The notes beneath the pieces were generated by a model, which was not told the DNA's origin, did no database searches, and saw only the letters and a list, made by a program, of their open reading frames with translations. The translations under genes were made by a program, and so were the position numbers. From Blepharisma stoltei (Eukaryota > Ciliophora > Heterotrichea > Heterotrichida > Blepharismidae), in assembly GCA_914767885.1 (NCBI GenBank), contig CAJZBQ010000063.1, forward strand, positions 422,001-486,000: a DNA stretch of 64,000 nt, read 5' to 3'. Shown here piece by piece: positions 1-12,007 of this stretch (position 1 is the first letter of the stretch; every line of letters starts with the position of its first letter).

Positions 1-588
1 GGCGAATCTGCAGAATTCTCTATACTTGAATGCCAATATACTCATATAGATTATACAGATCGCTTTTTCCGAGGAATCAGTCGAGGCGAAAAAGTTTTGA
101 TTCATCAAGACTACGTGCAATATGTTGATATGGATAGAAGCGATTACCCAGCTGATGAAAAACCTGGATTTCCCTATTTAGATATAAGAATTAAAGATGA
201 CTCGACAACTAAAGAAAGGTGATTTAAAGTTATAGCAACTGAAAAGAAATCAGTATTTACTATTGGGAGAAGCGAAGAAGCTGATATGCCGATAGATCAG
301 AGCAGCAAAATGGTATCAAGGATCCAATGTGTGCTGATATATAGCCTTAAAGACCAAGAATGAAGGCTCACTGATGGGGATGGGGCAAATAAAAGCTCTA
401 ATGGGACTTGGCTGAATCTTCAATATTACCAAGAGCAGAACCCATTAGGGACTCTGAAGCCGAAATCAATGAAATTAGCACTCCCAAATAAGTGCGAAAT
501 GAGGATATCACAGCAGTTTTTAACGTTTGAGTTGACGAAGAATAATCATGATGCCAAAAAAGAGATAACCTTGAAAAAGAGGGTATAA
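1..588 (+). CDS. FHA-domain protein, 3' part
   Basis: Open in frame 1 from the window edge to a TAA at 586-588 when UGA is read as Trp (UGA at 220-222 and 361-363). The protein contains an FHA core: FTIGRSEEADMPI, then SRIQ, then SNGTWLN, matching the family's GR...S.H...NGT pattern (His replaced by Gln in SRIQ). FHA domains bind phosphothreonine peptides in signalling and nuclear proteins. The N-terminal residues before the FHA core are not recognised. The gene lies upstream of and parallel to the WD40-channel pair. Only the C-terminal ~195 residues are visible, so any partner domain is unknown. Confidence 0.8.
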
Positions 589-893
589 TTTTAAAAATAT
601 CAAAAAATTCAGAAATTAGCCTCTAATTGGTTTTCAACAGTCAAAAATGATAATATTTTTCAGTTTAAAATACTTTTTTAGCCTATTTTAATTAAACTTT
701 GACTCATTGCTACTCTCACTTCTAAATCCTTTTCTCTTCTGATGCCATTTTCTATAAATATTTACCCCCGATTAAATCCAAAAATAAAATGAATTTTTTG
801 CTTCACTATTTAAATTGTATCTATTTGTGCCTCTTGTTTATAATAAACTAAATTAAAGAATAATTTCTCCTGACTTATGGTGGTTAATAATAA
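589..893. other. AT-rich intergenic spacer
   Basis: About 300 bases between the FHA gene and the first WD40-channel gene. Very AT-rich with no supported ORF. It presumably holds the 3' end of one gene and the promoter of the next, but no specific motif can be assigned. Confidence 0.6.
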
Positions 894-3800
894 ATGGTTG
901 ACTCGAAACTTAACCAGCCTCTTCTTGGTATTGAGCTGAGAGGAAAATCAAATGTAAGTGACGATTCGCCTATAGAAAAGCAGCCTTCAATTTCAAGCGG
1001 CTCTTTGGCTATTATGACGCACTTGGCAACTTCAGCTGTCATCAATAATCTTTCACAAGCAGGCCAGCAATTCAGTGACGAAATCAAAGAAATTAATGAT
1101 CATTTAACATTATACCATCCAGAACAAGCTATTATTCTGGACTTCCAAGGGAAAATCGCCATAAGCGAAGACGAAAACTGGGCTTTTGGAACTGGGCCTG
1201 GAGGAAATCTTGAACTTGTTCATATACCTTCAAAAATGTACAAGTCATTTAAAGTGGTCCAAGGCAGAGAGCCTGTGACAAATCGCATCTTCTTTTCCCT
1301 CACATCAAAAACTATAGAAACTGAGGGCACAAAAGCAACCTACATTTTAGCAGCAACAAACGAAGGAAAAATTATCAAAGTTTCAGCTGAAGGCTTAATA
1401 AATAAATACCATGAAGAAAGAAAAGAGGAGCCTAAGCCTAAGCCACAAGAAGAGAAAAAAGAAGCCCCACTTCCGAAGCCCATCTTCGTCCAGGCAGAAA
1501 AAGTCTATACTCACCACCAAAAAGCTGTGAGAAGCATCAAAAGCCCAAAAAACTCAAGTTTCGTCTATTCATCAGATGAAGACGGAAATGTGTTTAGATT
1601 CAGAATTGATGTAGATGAAGAGCCAGAGCTCTTATTCAACAATCCAGATGGTGTAAGCACTATTGATATCAGCCAAGATGAAAAGCATCTCATATGCGGA
1701 GGAAGAAACCTTTTGGTCAAAGTCTATAACTTGGAAACCAGAAGAGAAGAAACTGTGTTAGGTCCAATGTCTGATCCAATTTGGACAGTTAAATTTTCTC
1801 CAAAGAAAAATATAGCTGCAGGAACATTTAAAGGAGAAGTTAGGCTTTGGGAATGGGAAACCTGGAACCTCAAGCAGATTTTCCAAGGAAACGAAAAATC
1901 AGCAACTAGCATAGACTTCATTTATGATGAAGAGTACTTAATAACTACTTCTAATGATACTACAGTCAGAATTTGGAGTATGGCAACAGGCGAGCCAAAT
2001 GTCGTGCTGAGAAATCACAAAAGAGAAGTAATTGATCTTCATGTCAGAGGAAATAAATTTTATACTGTAGCCAGAGATAAAAGACTTTTAATATGGACAC
2101 TTCCTCAATTGACTGATGAAGTTCGTTTTCCAGCCCATAATGGCGAAATCGTAAAACTTGCCTTCAGCCAAAAACACAGCCTGTATTTTTCATTTGCAGG
2201 AGATAGGAAGGTGATGGTATGGGACGCAACAAATAATAGCAAAGTGGCTGAATTAGCAGTTGAAGGATGGGGGTTATATATGAGTTTAACTCCTGACGAA
2301 GACTACGTAATCACATGCTCTAAGAACAAAAAGCTGGTCTTTTGGGAAATGCTGACTTGGACCCCTAAGTTTTATCAGATACCTGACGGAAGCTCTGTAT
2401 CGTGCATGAGGTTTAGTGCAGACGGAAGCTTGTTCCTTACTGGTGACGAAAAATTCAAGGTCAAAGTCATTAACTATGCCTCTCCTTCTGAGCTCCCAAT
2501 AAAATGTGAGTTTCACACTCATCAAAACCAAATCACAGCACTTGCTATAAAGGATGACAACTCTATGGCGTTTTCAGGAAGTGAAGCTGGACATATAATT
2601 GCCCATGATTTAATAACTCTTGAAGAGTTTCCTATGCAAGGCCATACTGAAAGTGTGTCAGCAATAGAGGTAATCAGCTATAAAAACTTATTGCTGTCCA
2701 GCTCATTCGATAAAGCAGTGAGACTATGGAGCATTGAGAAAAAACAGTGTATGAAAATAATTGAACACCACACTGACAGAGTTTGTGGACTCTACATCAC
2801 AAAGGACAAAAACAACCTTTTCATCAACTGTCTTGATAAAACTATAACTTTGTGGGATCTTCACAGCTTGTCACTCATAACTTCATTTGATGTGAGTAGA
2901 GGGGGAAGATGCTTACTCCTTCTCCGTGAATGAAAAAAAAAATTTTTTGGAGTTAAATGTTTTAAAAATTTTTATAGTTTGAAATTTAAAAAAATCCCGA
3001 TTTGAAAGCAAATATTAATTTAATTAGTAAATTTATAGTTTAAAATCCAAGCTACTTAAAATAAAATATTTTTTTATAAAAAATTTTATATTAAAAAGTT
3101 TTATTCGTTTCCAGAGATGGGTTTTTGGAATTTTTTCCAATAGTTTTGTTTAGATCAGGACGGGAGGTAGCTGTTTCTGCTGATGAAAAAATTATGTATA
3201 TTTCTCAAGAAAAAGACTTATCTACAAGGGCAAATCCATTGCAGAGTAAATTCGGACTATTTGGCCCAGGGAAAAACTACTTTGCCTTTATGGGATATAT
3301 TAAGTCTTTAATGAGAGAAGAAAAGACTAAATATATCGCAGATCTTGATAAATGGACAGTTATGCCGAATAAGATAGCTCCTATGCATCTGTTTGCGTTC
3401 TATAACTTGCCAGGACATCTGAGAGAGTCTTTTGCAAGAAACAGCACTTTCTTCCAGACTGCAAGTGGTGAAAACCCTCTTTCTTTAGCCTTAGTCAGGA
3501 AATTCACTGAATGCGTAAACACTATCTTGCTTGGATTTTGTAATAAAATTGCATTCAATCCTTATGAAGTTTCAATTGTTAGCAAGCATATAATTGACCT
3601 TAACAGGGGAGGATTCAAAGCATTGGATTCATTTTATCAAAATTTGCTGACCCCAGCGAGAAGCTCATTTTTACCCAAGTTTTGTCTTAATACAGTAGCT
3701 TTGCCAGTTATTGTACAATCCCCAACTCCTTCAGTTCTGCCAGACAGCTTTGTCCCTATGGATCAGTATGCAAATGAAGGAATAGCCATTGCTTTCTTAA

Positions 3801-5238
3801 GAAGTCCTATTTCACTAAACACCATAGCTGGCTCAAAAGAAAGCATTGATTTCTTAGAAAGCTTATTGCAGTGTTCAAATAAAGAAGTTCTAAGGACCAA
3901 ATTCATTAGCGTCTTACTAGAGCAAAAATGGAAGAATATCAGATATATTTTGATTACCCAAGCTTTATTCTTTATAACATATCTTGTCTTGCTATCAACC
4001 TATACCTTAGGCTACCTTTACGATAAAGAGTTTTTGGTGCCTGTTTTTACAATCAATCTTTTATTGCTAATGTACGAGATCTATCAAATGGTTGTATGCG
4101 GGTTTGGGTACTTTAAAGAAGTTTGGAACTATTTCGATATTTTCCGATGCGTATTAACAATAATTTACTCTTATCTAAGGATTCCCCCCTCATTTGTCGA
4201 ATTTTCTAGTCTTTTTTTTTTATAAGAATTTTTTTTTTTCAGGACCTCATTTGTCCCAAAATCTAGTCAAAAAATGATTTGTCCAATTTTCTAGTCTTTT
4301 TTGCATTTTTTCGAATGCCCTAAATTGTAGTTTTTTACTTTATAAAAACTAGAAAATGAAATTGGACAAATGAGGTCCTAAAAAAAATTTTTTTTCCTAT
4401 AAAAAAACTAGAAAAATGGACAAATGATAAAAGACTAGAAAATTGGACAAATGAGGGGGGGTCCTTAGTTTGGGATGACGACACAGGAGAAGTCACTCAA
4501 AGCCTCCTTGTCATTCTTACTTTAATTTCTTGGATAAGAGGCATCACATTTTTCAGCATTTTCGAGGACACCAGATACATGATTCAGCTACTCACAGAAG
4601 TCTTTATGGATATCAAATCTTTCTTGATGCTTCTGTTTTACTCCACTTTAGCTTTTGCCTTTGTTTTCATTTCGATAGAAGTCTCTAAGACGCCAGATTC
4701 TGATTTTGGAAGCTTCCTTTCAAATTCATATTTGCTTGATTTAGGCGACTTTGGCACTGACTCTTTCTCAGGTCTGGAATGGGCAATTTTCTTTATTGCG
4801 TCAGTTATAAACCCTCTTGTCATGATGAACTTATTGATTTCCATTATTGGGGATACTTATGACAGAGTCCAAGAAGGCATTGTGATTGCTGATAAAATGG
4901 AGCTGATTGAGCTGATTCTGGAAGGAGAAACATTGTTGTTCTGGAGAAGAAATTTGACAGGAAACGTCTATTTGCAGATGCTGACTTATAATGAAGCGGA
5001 AGAAGAAGAAGGGTGGCTTGGAAAAGTCAGAGAAATTACTACTAGGATTGCAAGTATGGGAGAAACTTTGGATGAGAGTATTGAAAATCACGATAAACGC
5101 TTCGAAAAAATCGACCATGAGCTGGGAGTGCTTAAAGAGAGTTTGGATGAAAAAATCGCAGGACTTTCTCTTCAGATTAATACGAAGATGAAGTACTTGG
5201 AAGAAATCATTCTCAAGAGCATTGGACAAAGCTCTTAA
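894..5238 (+). CDS. WD40-repeat / TRP-like cation channel fusion, copy 1 (interrupted by 2 IESs)
   Basis: Removing 2914-3167 and 4176-4465, each between TA repeats, joins three open segments into one ORF of 1266 codons plus TAA. The junctions read GRCLAVSADE and YSYLVWDDDT and align with the downstream paralogue. Order: N-terminal region with a KPKPQEEKKEA linker (about residues 180-195); a run of WD40 blades (for example VRLWEWE, VRIWSM, VMVWDAT, VRLWSIE, ITLWDL); an ankyrin-like segment (ENPLSLALVRKFTECVN); about six hydrophobic segments; then a pore/S6 end with MNLLISIIGDTYDRVQEG, typical of ciliate TRP-family channels; and a C-terminal coiled coil (from about DESIENHDKRFEKIDHE). Family knowledge suggests a membrane cation channel with a cytosolic propeller; ligand and location are unknown. 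Start is the first ATG, conserved in copy 2 (MV[DE]S). Confidence 0.88.
2914..3167. mobile_element. IES (254 bp), decayed Pogo-type MITE
   Basis: TA-bounded insertion in WD40-channel copy 1. The ends TTACTCCTTCTCCGTGAATG and TTAGATCAGGACGGGAGGTA are a mutated form of the CTCCGTGAGCGAAC / GTTCGCTCACGGAGG inverted repeat seen elsewhere in the window. The interior block near 2990-3050 (AAATCCC...AAAGCAAATATTAATTTAATT) recurs in the MITE at 62650-63165. Excision restores an ORF matching the paralogue exactly at this point. The heavy decay of its ends suggests an old insertion. Confidence 0.88.
4176..4465. mobile_element. IES (290 bp), palindromic MITE
   Basis: TA-bounded insertion in the channel domain of copy 1. 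Terminal inverted repeat of about 35 bp: TAAGGATTCCCCCCTCATTT at left, and the reverse complement of AATGAGGGGGGGTCCTTA at right. A second inverted pair lies inside (GGACCTCATTTGTCCCA at about 4242 and GGACAAATGAGGTCCTA at about 4364), so the element is a double palindrome. Removal gives YSYLVWDDDTGE in frame with the downstream segment. Not related by eye to the Pogo-type ends. Confidence 0.88.
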
Positions 5239-5401
5239 TTTAAAGCTAAACTTTAAAATCGGATTAATATCGTAATATTTAATTTTCTGAATGATAAAAA
5301 CTGAAAATATTATTTGATTTAAATTAAGATTAAACGACATATAAAGATGAGTAAATTAAAATTTTTTATTATGTCAAATCAAATGGCTGGTAAAATATAA
5401 T

Positions 5402-8400
5402 ATGGTTGAGTCAAATCTAAAAGAATTACTTCTCCCACAAGTAATTTCAGATAGCTTAAAGGCAATTGAAAACAATAATTCTTTAAATGACTCACAAAAC
5501 CAAAATCAAACATTAAAATCTACTAAAAATGCTCAGTCAATTATTTTAGGACAGCTGGAAAAAGGTGATTTTGGTAACGAAATTAAAGCGATTAACCAAA
5601 AGCTAAAGCTATTCCACCCTGAAGAAATCAGTAATCCTTTTAGTACAAGGAAAATAAAATGGTAGCGTTGACAGACGGAAATTGGACGCCAAGGCGTATT
5701 CCTATTGAGCAGGTCGGGCCCATCCTTATGAAGCTGAAACATAGTCTATGTTTTTTTTTGAAGTAGACTTCAGGTTTGGGGAAGCCTTGCCGAATAGGGA
5801 AGTATTGTTTCCCACTGAGGTTTTCACTGTCAGACAGGTTATGCCTATCAGATAGTCTTTGTCTATTAGGACTATCGGGGCGCCCGACAGAGGGTGGCTC
5901 TAACCTAGGAGCTGATCTTTAGTTATGTGGGTTTCGCCAGAAAATTCAAGAGGATAGAATTTTGGTTTAGCCTTACACCATTTGCACTCGGTGTGTATAT
6001 CCAGCGTAGGGCTATTGGAGTTTCCCGTATAAAACTTTTAGCTAACTTTTTAGTTACAAGTTTATTTTAACAAAGGATAGAAAATATATAATTTCAGGGC
6101 AAAATGATGGAAAGATTGACATTATTGACTTAGAATCAAAAACAACAAAAACACAAATTATTGGAAATGATGTTATAAATTGTTTGGCTATTGACAGCAG
6201 CGATTCATATTTATACATTCCAGCTCAAGACGGGCATATTAAAAAGATTATTCAATGGAATAATTTCAGCGAAGTTGCTGATTGGGAGGCTCATAAAGGG
6301 ACAATTAAAGCCTTAAAGATTTCTAATGATGATAAGTGGATATTTTCTTGTGGAGAAGATGGAAAAATTATTAAAAATAATGCAGAAACAGGAGAATTAG
6401 GAGGAATTTTGTATTTGCATGAAGGATCGGCTAATTGCTTACTCCCCCCCCCCCCCTCCGTGAGCGAACAAAAAATTTTTGTTCGCTCACGGAGGGGGGG
6501 TTAATTTTTATTTTTTAAAAAAAATTATATATAAATTTTTAATTGTAAAATAATATTTTTTTTTTATAAGTTGAAAATTATTTTAAAAATATTATGGGGG
6601 AGAGTAAGGGAATTTCCCAAAAAAAAAAAGAATACCATTTGATTAAAGGTAAAACACAGCTTAATTTTTCAATAATTTAATAATCAATAAACCTATTAGT
6701 AATAAATATATGCATTCAGTTAAAATATTTTATATATTTTCTTATTTAATATAATAAGCAAATTCTCTATAAATCATAATAAAAATGTACAAAGGGAAAA
6801 GAAAGTACATTGAAATTTGGCAGAAAGTTGAAATTGCTGAATTTTACATTCAACACCAAAATGAGATGAGCATGAGAGATGTTGCTGCAAAGTTTCATGT
6901 CAACTCCTTTAGCTCGATTTCCGAATGGGTGAATAAGCTTGATGAGTTGAAGAAATCAGTAAAATCTGATAAAAAATTAAAATTAGAAAGCTTCACTCAA
7001 TTTCCAGAGCTAGAGAAAGAACTAGTACATTGGTTTACTGCAATCCGTGAGCAAGGTATTCAGGTTCTCAGATCAACGATTGAGGAGAAGCAAAAAGTTT
7101 GGCGGCAGAAATGGGATTGGCGCGATTCGGCTGTGGAGATAAATGGTGGCAAGGATTTAGGACCAGAAATAATTTATCTTTCAGAAAAATCAATGCCTCA
7201 AGCATTAAGCCAATCGAAAAAGAGGCAGAACTTGTCAGGCAATACCTAGATGATTTAGCGTCATTGCTTCCTCAATTCGTTCCATCTAACATTTACAATT
7301 TCGATGAAACGAGATTTGATTGAGATGTAAAAAGCAAGTTCACTTATGATTTCAAGGGAACTCAACGAATTCTAGGCGTTCAATCAGCTAAAATGAACCA
7401 TTTTATCACTGTTATGCTTATGATTAGAGCTGATGGAGAAAAAATGCCTGCTTTGCTCATTTTTCAAGAGAAAAATGGCCAGATCCCGAACCTTGTAAGA
7501 AAGACTGAATATTCCAGAAAATGTCATCATAAAATCAAATAAATCTGGCTACATTTCTGACCAGATTCTTAATGACTACCTCAGAACAATATTGAGACGA
7601 GAAAACCAACTGCTGATTTATGATCAGGCTGGAAGTCATAAAACTATCATGATTTCTAATGCAATTTCAGATTTAGATGCAACCAAAATTGTGATCCCTG
7701 GAGGGTGCACAAAGTATTTGCAACCACTTGACGCACTGGTAATTGCAAATTTCAAATCAAAAACAACAGATTTCAGAATCAAATTCCAAACAGAGCAGAT
7801 TGAAAGAAGATCGAAAAGAACTGGAAACCTCAAAGCTCTTGATCGCCAGCAACTGATAAACATTGCTTCAAAGGCGTGAGATGCTGTAAGCCCTCAACTT
7901 GTCAGAAAATCATTTGAGTTGACGGGTTCTTATGGCGTTAATCATCCAAAGATTTTCAGCCATCAAGTTAATATGAAGAAGTTAATTATCTAATCGATTT
8001 CTTCTATTCATTTTTTTTGTCTTAAATTTAAAATTGTTAAATTCAACCTTTTCACTTATGGTATTCTTTTTTTTAACCCTTTGAATAATATATCAAACAA
8101 ACTTAATAATTATTTTTCAATATTATCCTCTTTATTTGTATTAAATATAGATATAATAAACTATATATAAAATTATATGTAAAAAAATTTTTTGTTCGCT
8201 CACGGAGGGTGGGTTTTTGACCAAAAAATAGGGATTTTTCTAATGGTTTTGTTCGCTCACGGAGGGGGGGGAGAGTTAGATATTAGCGCTGACGATGGTT
8301 TTTTAGTCAGTGGAGGAAATGATAGGTTTATAAAAATATTTGATTTACTAGCAGGAAAGGTAGAAGCTGTATTAGAGCCTATGAATAAGAGTGTTTGGTG

Positions 8401-11390
8401 CGTAAAAATCTCAAATAAAAAAATCATTGCAGGAGGATCTTTAGATGGCGAAATCCGTCTTTGGGAATGAGGCACCTGGGATGTCAAGCAAAGCTTAATT
8501 GGCCACAAAAAAGCATGCACTTCTATTCAATTTCTTAAAGGCGAAGATTATTTGCTATCAGGCAGTAATGATGGCTCAATAAGAATATGAAATATTTTAA
8601 CAGGATCTTCAGAGATTACCCTGAAAAATCACCGTAAAGAAGTTATTGACATTTGTGTGAGTAGCAATAAAATGTACTCAATCGGTAAAGATAACAAATT
8701 ATTAATTTGGTCATTGCAAAAAACTAACGAATTATCAAGAATAAAAGCTCATGATGGAGAAATTCTTAAGCTTGCTTATAGTGAAAAACATAGCGCATTG
8801 TTTTCTATGGGAAGGGATAACAAAATCATTGGGTGAAATTCCAGCGATTTTACCAAAATCTATGAATTTTCTATTAAAAAGTGGGCATTATTTATGTGCT
8901 TAGCCCCAGATGAAGATTATTTGGTATCAGCTTCAAAGGATAGATCAATAATTTTTATTGATATCGCAGATGGTAGTACAATAGTCCATAATTTGGATGA
9001 CAAATCTTGTGTGACAACACTTTTGTTTTCTGAAAATGGTAAATATCTTATCACTGGAGATGATAAATGCAAAGTAAAAGTATCAAAATATAAGTCTCCT
9101 CAGAAGATTAAGTTTAAATCGGAATATTCTTCTCATATTCACTCGATATCAAGTTTAGCAATAACAAGTAATAATACTTTACTTTTTTCAGGAAGCCAGT
9201 CAGGAGATATTTGGGTGCATGATCTGCATCAAAAAACTAATATTGCTGAGCTGAATGGCCATTCCGAAACTGTGTCAAAGATGAAAGTATCAAGAGATAG
9301 TAAGCACTTAATATCTATTTCATATGATATATCTTGTAAAAAAATAATAAGCTTACGATCTGCTTGCTAAATACTATTTTTCTTATTAGACGAGAAATCA
9401 TTTTTTTTTTATTCATATATTGATATATTAAAACCCCCATAAATCAATCCGCATATGGAACATAGAAAAAAAATTCTGTGCAAGAGTTATCAATCATCAT
9501 TTAGAAAGAATTTATGACCTTTATTTATCCAAAGATGGGCAAGTCTTTTATACTCGGTCTTTAGATAGCACTATTGCTATATGAAGTTATGAAAGCTTTT
9601 CACTTATCACTTCCTTTGAGTTCTTACAAGGAGGAAGAGCGCTTGAAGCTTCAGCTGACGAAAAGTTATTATATATTGCTGAAGGTGAAGAAATCACCTG
9701 CAAAAAAAGTCCTTTGTCAATTGGCATAGGACTTTATGGCCCAGGGAAAAATTATTACTCTTTCTTAGGATACATTAAAAGCATTTTAAGAGGTGACAAA
9801 CCTAAGCATGTGCCTATTTTAGACAAATGGGTTATCATGCCTTATAAGATTAATGCTCTGCACTTATATGCTTATTTTAATATGCCAAAACACCTTAAAG
9901 AAGCCATTTGTAAAGGATCTGCATCTTTTTATGAAACTTCTCAAGGAAAATCACCTATCAGCCTATGTTTGGAAAGGAATTTCACAGACTGTGTTAACTC
10001 AATATTGAACAGTTGCAAGAAAAAAATCCAAGAAAATCCTTACGAAATTGCATTAATCAGCAAAGATATAGTGAAATTAAACTTGAGAGGATTTTCAGGG
10101 CTGCATAACTTTTATAAATGCATCTTTTATCCATCAAAAGCAGAGTATCTACCTAAGTTTTGTATTGAGTCGTCAAGTTTGCCAATTCTTCATTTATCTA
10201 CCTGCCTTTCAGTTGTCCCAGCTTCATTTTTGAAAGAGGAACAATTTAGCAATGATGGGCAATCAATAGTATTTCTTGAAAGTGCCATTTATTTAAATAC
10301 AATTGCTGGATCTGCAGAAAGTTTAGAATTTTTAAATAGTTTAGTTGAGTCAAAAAATTCAGAAATTTTAAGAACTGATTTTATCAATGAATTTATCAAG
10401 CAAAAATGGAAGAAAATATGGCCAATTTTATGTCTTCAAGGGTTTATCTATGCTTTATTCTTGATATTTTTATGTGTCCACTTGCTTTTCTATTTAAAAG
10501 ATGGAACAATGCTGGCTCCTTTATTTGTAACTAACTTTTTCCTTCTATTATATGAGATTTATCAAATGGGGGTAAGCGGCTCTAGCTATTTGTCTGACTT
10601 ATGGAATTATTGGGATGTGGCAAGATGCTTGTTGACGATTTTTTACCTTTATGTGGAATGGGGAGAGCCAACTGATGAAGGGATTAATACATTATCAACC
10701 TTTTTGTTTTTAGTTTCATGTATAAGAGGAGTGGCATATTTCAGACTTTTGCAGGAAACTAGATACATGATAGAGCTTTTGCAAGAAGTCATCCTTGATA
10801 TTCGTCCTTTTATTTTCCTTTATATTTATACAACTTTCTGCTTTGGAATGATTGTTACCTTGTTGACCAATGAGCACTCAGGTCTTTTCTATGTTTTCTT
10901 AGGGACTTCTCATTTTTATAACTACAATAATTTCCAGTCAAGCGATTTTTTCCCATTCGAGTATGTTTTGATGCTTATTGTAGGACTGATTAACCCTATT
11001 ATTATGGCAAATTTATTGATTTCTATTATTGGGGATACATATGATAGGGTACAAGAAGGAATAACAATTGCAGACAGAAAAGAGTTAGTTAGACTGATTA
11101 TAGAAGGGGAAACATTAATGTTTTGGAGAAGAGGGAGAACTGCAAAATATTTCATGCAAATGTGCTTGGCTGGAGAAAAAGAAGACGAAGATGATGGCTG
11201 GCTTGGAAAAGTTAGAGAAATCACGTTGAAAATTAATAGGCTGGCATTGAACATTGAAGAAAACTTCGAAAATAACGAAAAAACGTTGACTCAAAGCATA
11301 AAAATTAATGAAAAAATGAACGAAAAGATAAATCAAATGAACTCAAGAATGATGAACATAGAAAAGCTACTCATGAAAAACCAGAATTAG
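5402..11390 (+). CDS. WD40-repeat / TRP-like cation channel fusion, copy 2 (interrupted by 3 IESs)
   Basis: Tandem paralogue of the gene at 894-5238, 163 bp downstream. Removing 5663-6054, 6440-8276 and 9328-9439 gives 1215 codons plus TAG. Junctions read KWYKFILTKD, ANCLDISADDG and SYDKSIRIWN, all aligning with copy 1. Several Trp are UGA (for example 8467-8469 in LWEWGTW, also 8587-8589 and 8836-8838). WD40 blades (IRLWEWG, IRIWNIL, LIWSLQ) are followed by the ankyrin-like stretch, about six membrane segments, MANLLISIIGDTYDRVQEG, and a coiled coil ending KLLMKNQN. It lacks the proline/lysine-rich linker of copy 1. None of its IESs is shared with copy 1, so all five insertions probably postdate the duplication or were lost in one copy. 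Confidence 0.88.
5663..6054. mobile_element. IES (392 bp), GC-richer insert
   Basis: TA-bounded (TA at 5663 and 6055) insertion in WD40-channel copy 2; removal gives RKIKWYKFILTKD in frame. Less AT-rich than flanking DNA, with short internal palindromes (for example AGACAGGTTATGCCTATC, GGGGCGCCCGAC) and an oligo-T run at 5750. Ends show no convincing long inverted repeat. It may derive from a retroelement rather than a DNA transposon. No ORF. Confidence 0.75.
6440..8276 (+). mobile_element. IES carrying a Pogo-family (Tc1/mariner) transposon
   Basis: TA-bounded 1837-bp insertion; removal reads ANC-L-DISADD in frame. Left end has CTCCGTGAGCGAAC followed at once by its inverted copy GTTCGCTCACGGAGG (6455-6500). 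Right end has two direct GTTCGCTCACGGAGG copies (about 8193 and 8251) separated by GACCAAAAAATAGGGATTTTT. The same subterminal arrangement bounds the MITEs at 25522, 48096 and 62650, so those look like deletion derivatives. The interior holds a Pogo transposase (6785-7993). A Pogo parent of abundant germline MITEs is what has been reported for Blepharisma. Confidence 0.9.
6785..7993 (+). pseudogene. Pogo-type transposase, two frameshifts
   Basis: The N-terminus (RDVAAKFHVNSFSSISEW) resembles a CENP-B/Psq-type helix-turn-helix. The second helix-turn-helix (Tc5/CENPB type) reads FGCGDKWWQGFRTRNNLSFR in another frame. The DDE core carries YNFDETRFDW (first Asp), LLIYDQAGSH (second Asp) and LQPLDALV (third Asp), as expected for Pogo. 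Frame moves near 7090-7105 and near 7490-7510, each consistent with a one-base indel. UGA is Trp at 7321 and 7876. Ends at TAA 7991-7993. As written it cannot make one protein; recent inactivation or sequencing indels are both possible. Confidence 0.85.
9328..9439. mobile_element. IES (112 bp), short unique type
   Basis: TA-bounded insertion in the last WD40 blades of copy 2. Excision joins TCATATGATA to AATCAATCCG, reading SYDKSIRIWNIEKK and matching SFDKAVRLWSIEKK in copy 1. AT-rich and without clear long inverted repeats, fitting the short, largely non-repetitive IES class. Confidence 0.85.
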
Positions 11391-11804
11391 GGAGTTTTAA
11401 TCTTAATTTAAGCTATTGAAAATACTCCATCATTAATTAAATGAACCCTTAATAGTTTGGCATCGCTTCTATATGCATATAGCAGTTTATTAGCCATGAA
11501 GATGAGAGCTCATGCAACCCTTCTTTGTTTTCCACAATTTCTAATCCTTTTTCACTGACTTCAGCACCTAAAGCTGCAGCTAAGTGTTGATAGACTTGAA
11601 GCTTTTTATAGGTGTAGCCGTCTTTTCCAAGTTTTTCAGAATATTTCTTGAAGCTGAGTTCAAATCCTTTTAGGATGGATTTCCTATGCTCTGTAAATTC
11701 ATAAATCGCTGTTCTTTGAGATCCATTTTTCAAGAAATTCGCATAGGCAGCCTTAAGAGCTTGGCCAATAGAAAACAGGTTTGAAATTGCAGGGAGGTTC
11801 ACAT

Positions 11805-12007
11805 GGCTCTATGTCAAATGACCGTGAATTTTTGACAGTGTACATTTCATCGAAATCAATTTGGTCGAAAATTTTTGATAGTGCGACATTTGGCCGAAAA
11901 ATTAACGTCAAATGTCTCACTATCAAAAATTTTCAATCAATTTTCGGCCAAAAATTATTCGGTGAAATGGACACTATCAAAAAAGCAAAGTCATTTGACC
12001 TGCACCA
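11805..12007. mobile_element. MITE with 9-bp target duplication (MULE-like)
   Basis: Flanked by direct repeats GGTTCACAT (11796-11804 and 12008-12016). Imperfect terminal inverted repeat: GTCAAATGACCGTGAATTTT at left and the reverse complement of AAAGTCATTTGACCTGCACC at right. The interior has further inverted copies of ATTTGGCCGAAAA and CACTATCAAAAATTTT. Related by ends to the element at 38514-38697. A 9-bp duplication points to a Mutator-like mobiliser. The target lacks TA, so it is not an obvious IES. Confidence 0.75.

Noticed and set aside
8192-9370. Separate small WD40 genes
   Set aside because: The pieces are segments of one gene split by IESs and UGA-Trp codons; their joins match copy 1.
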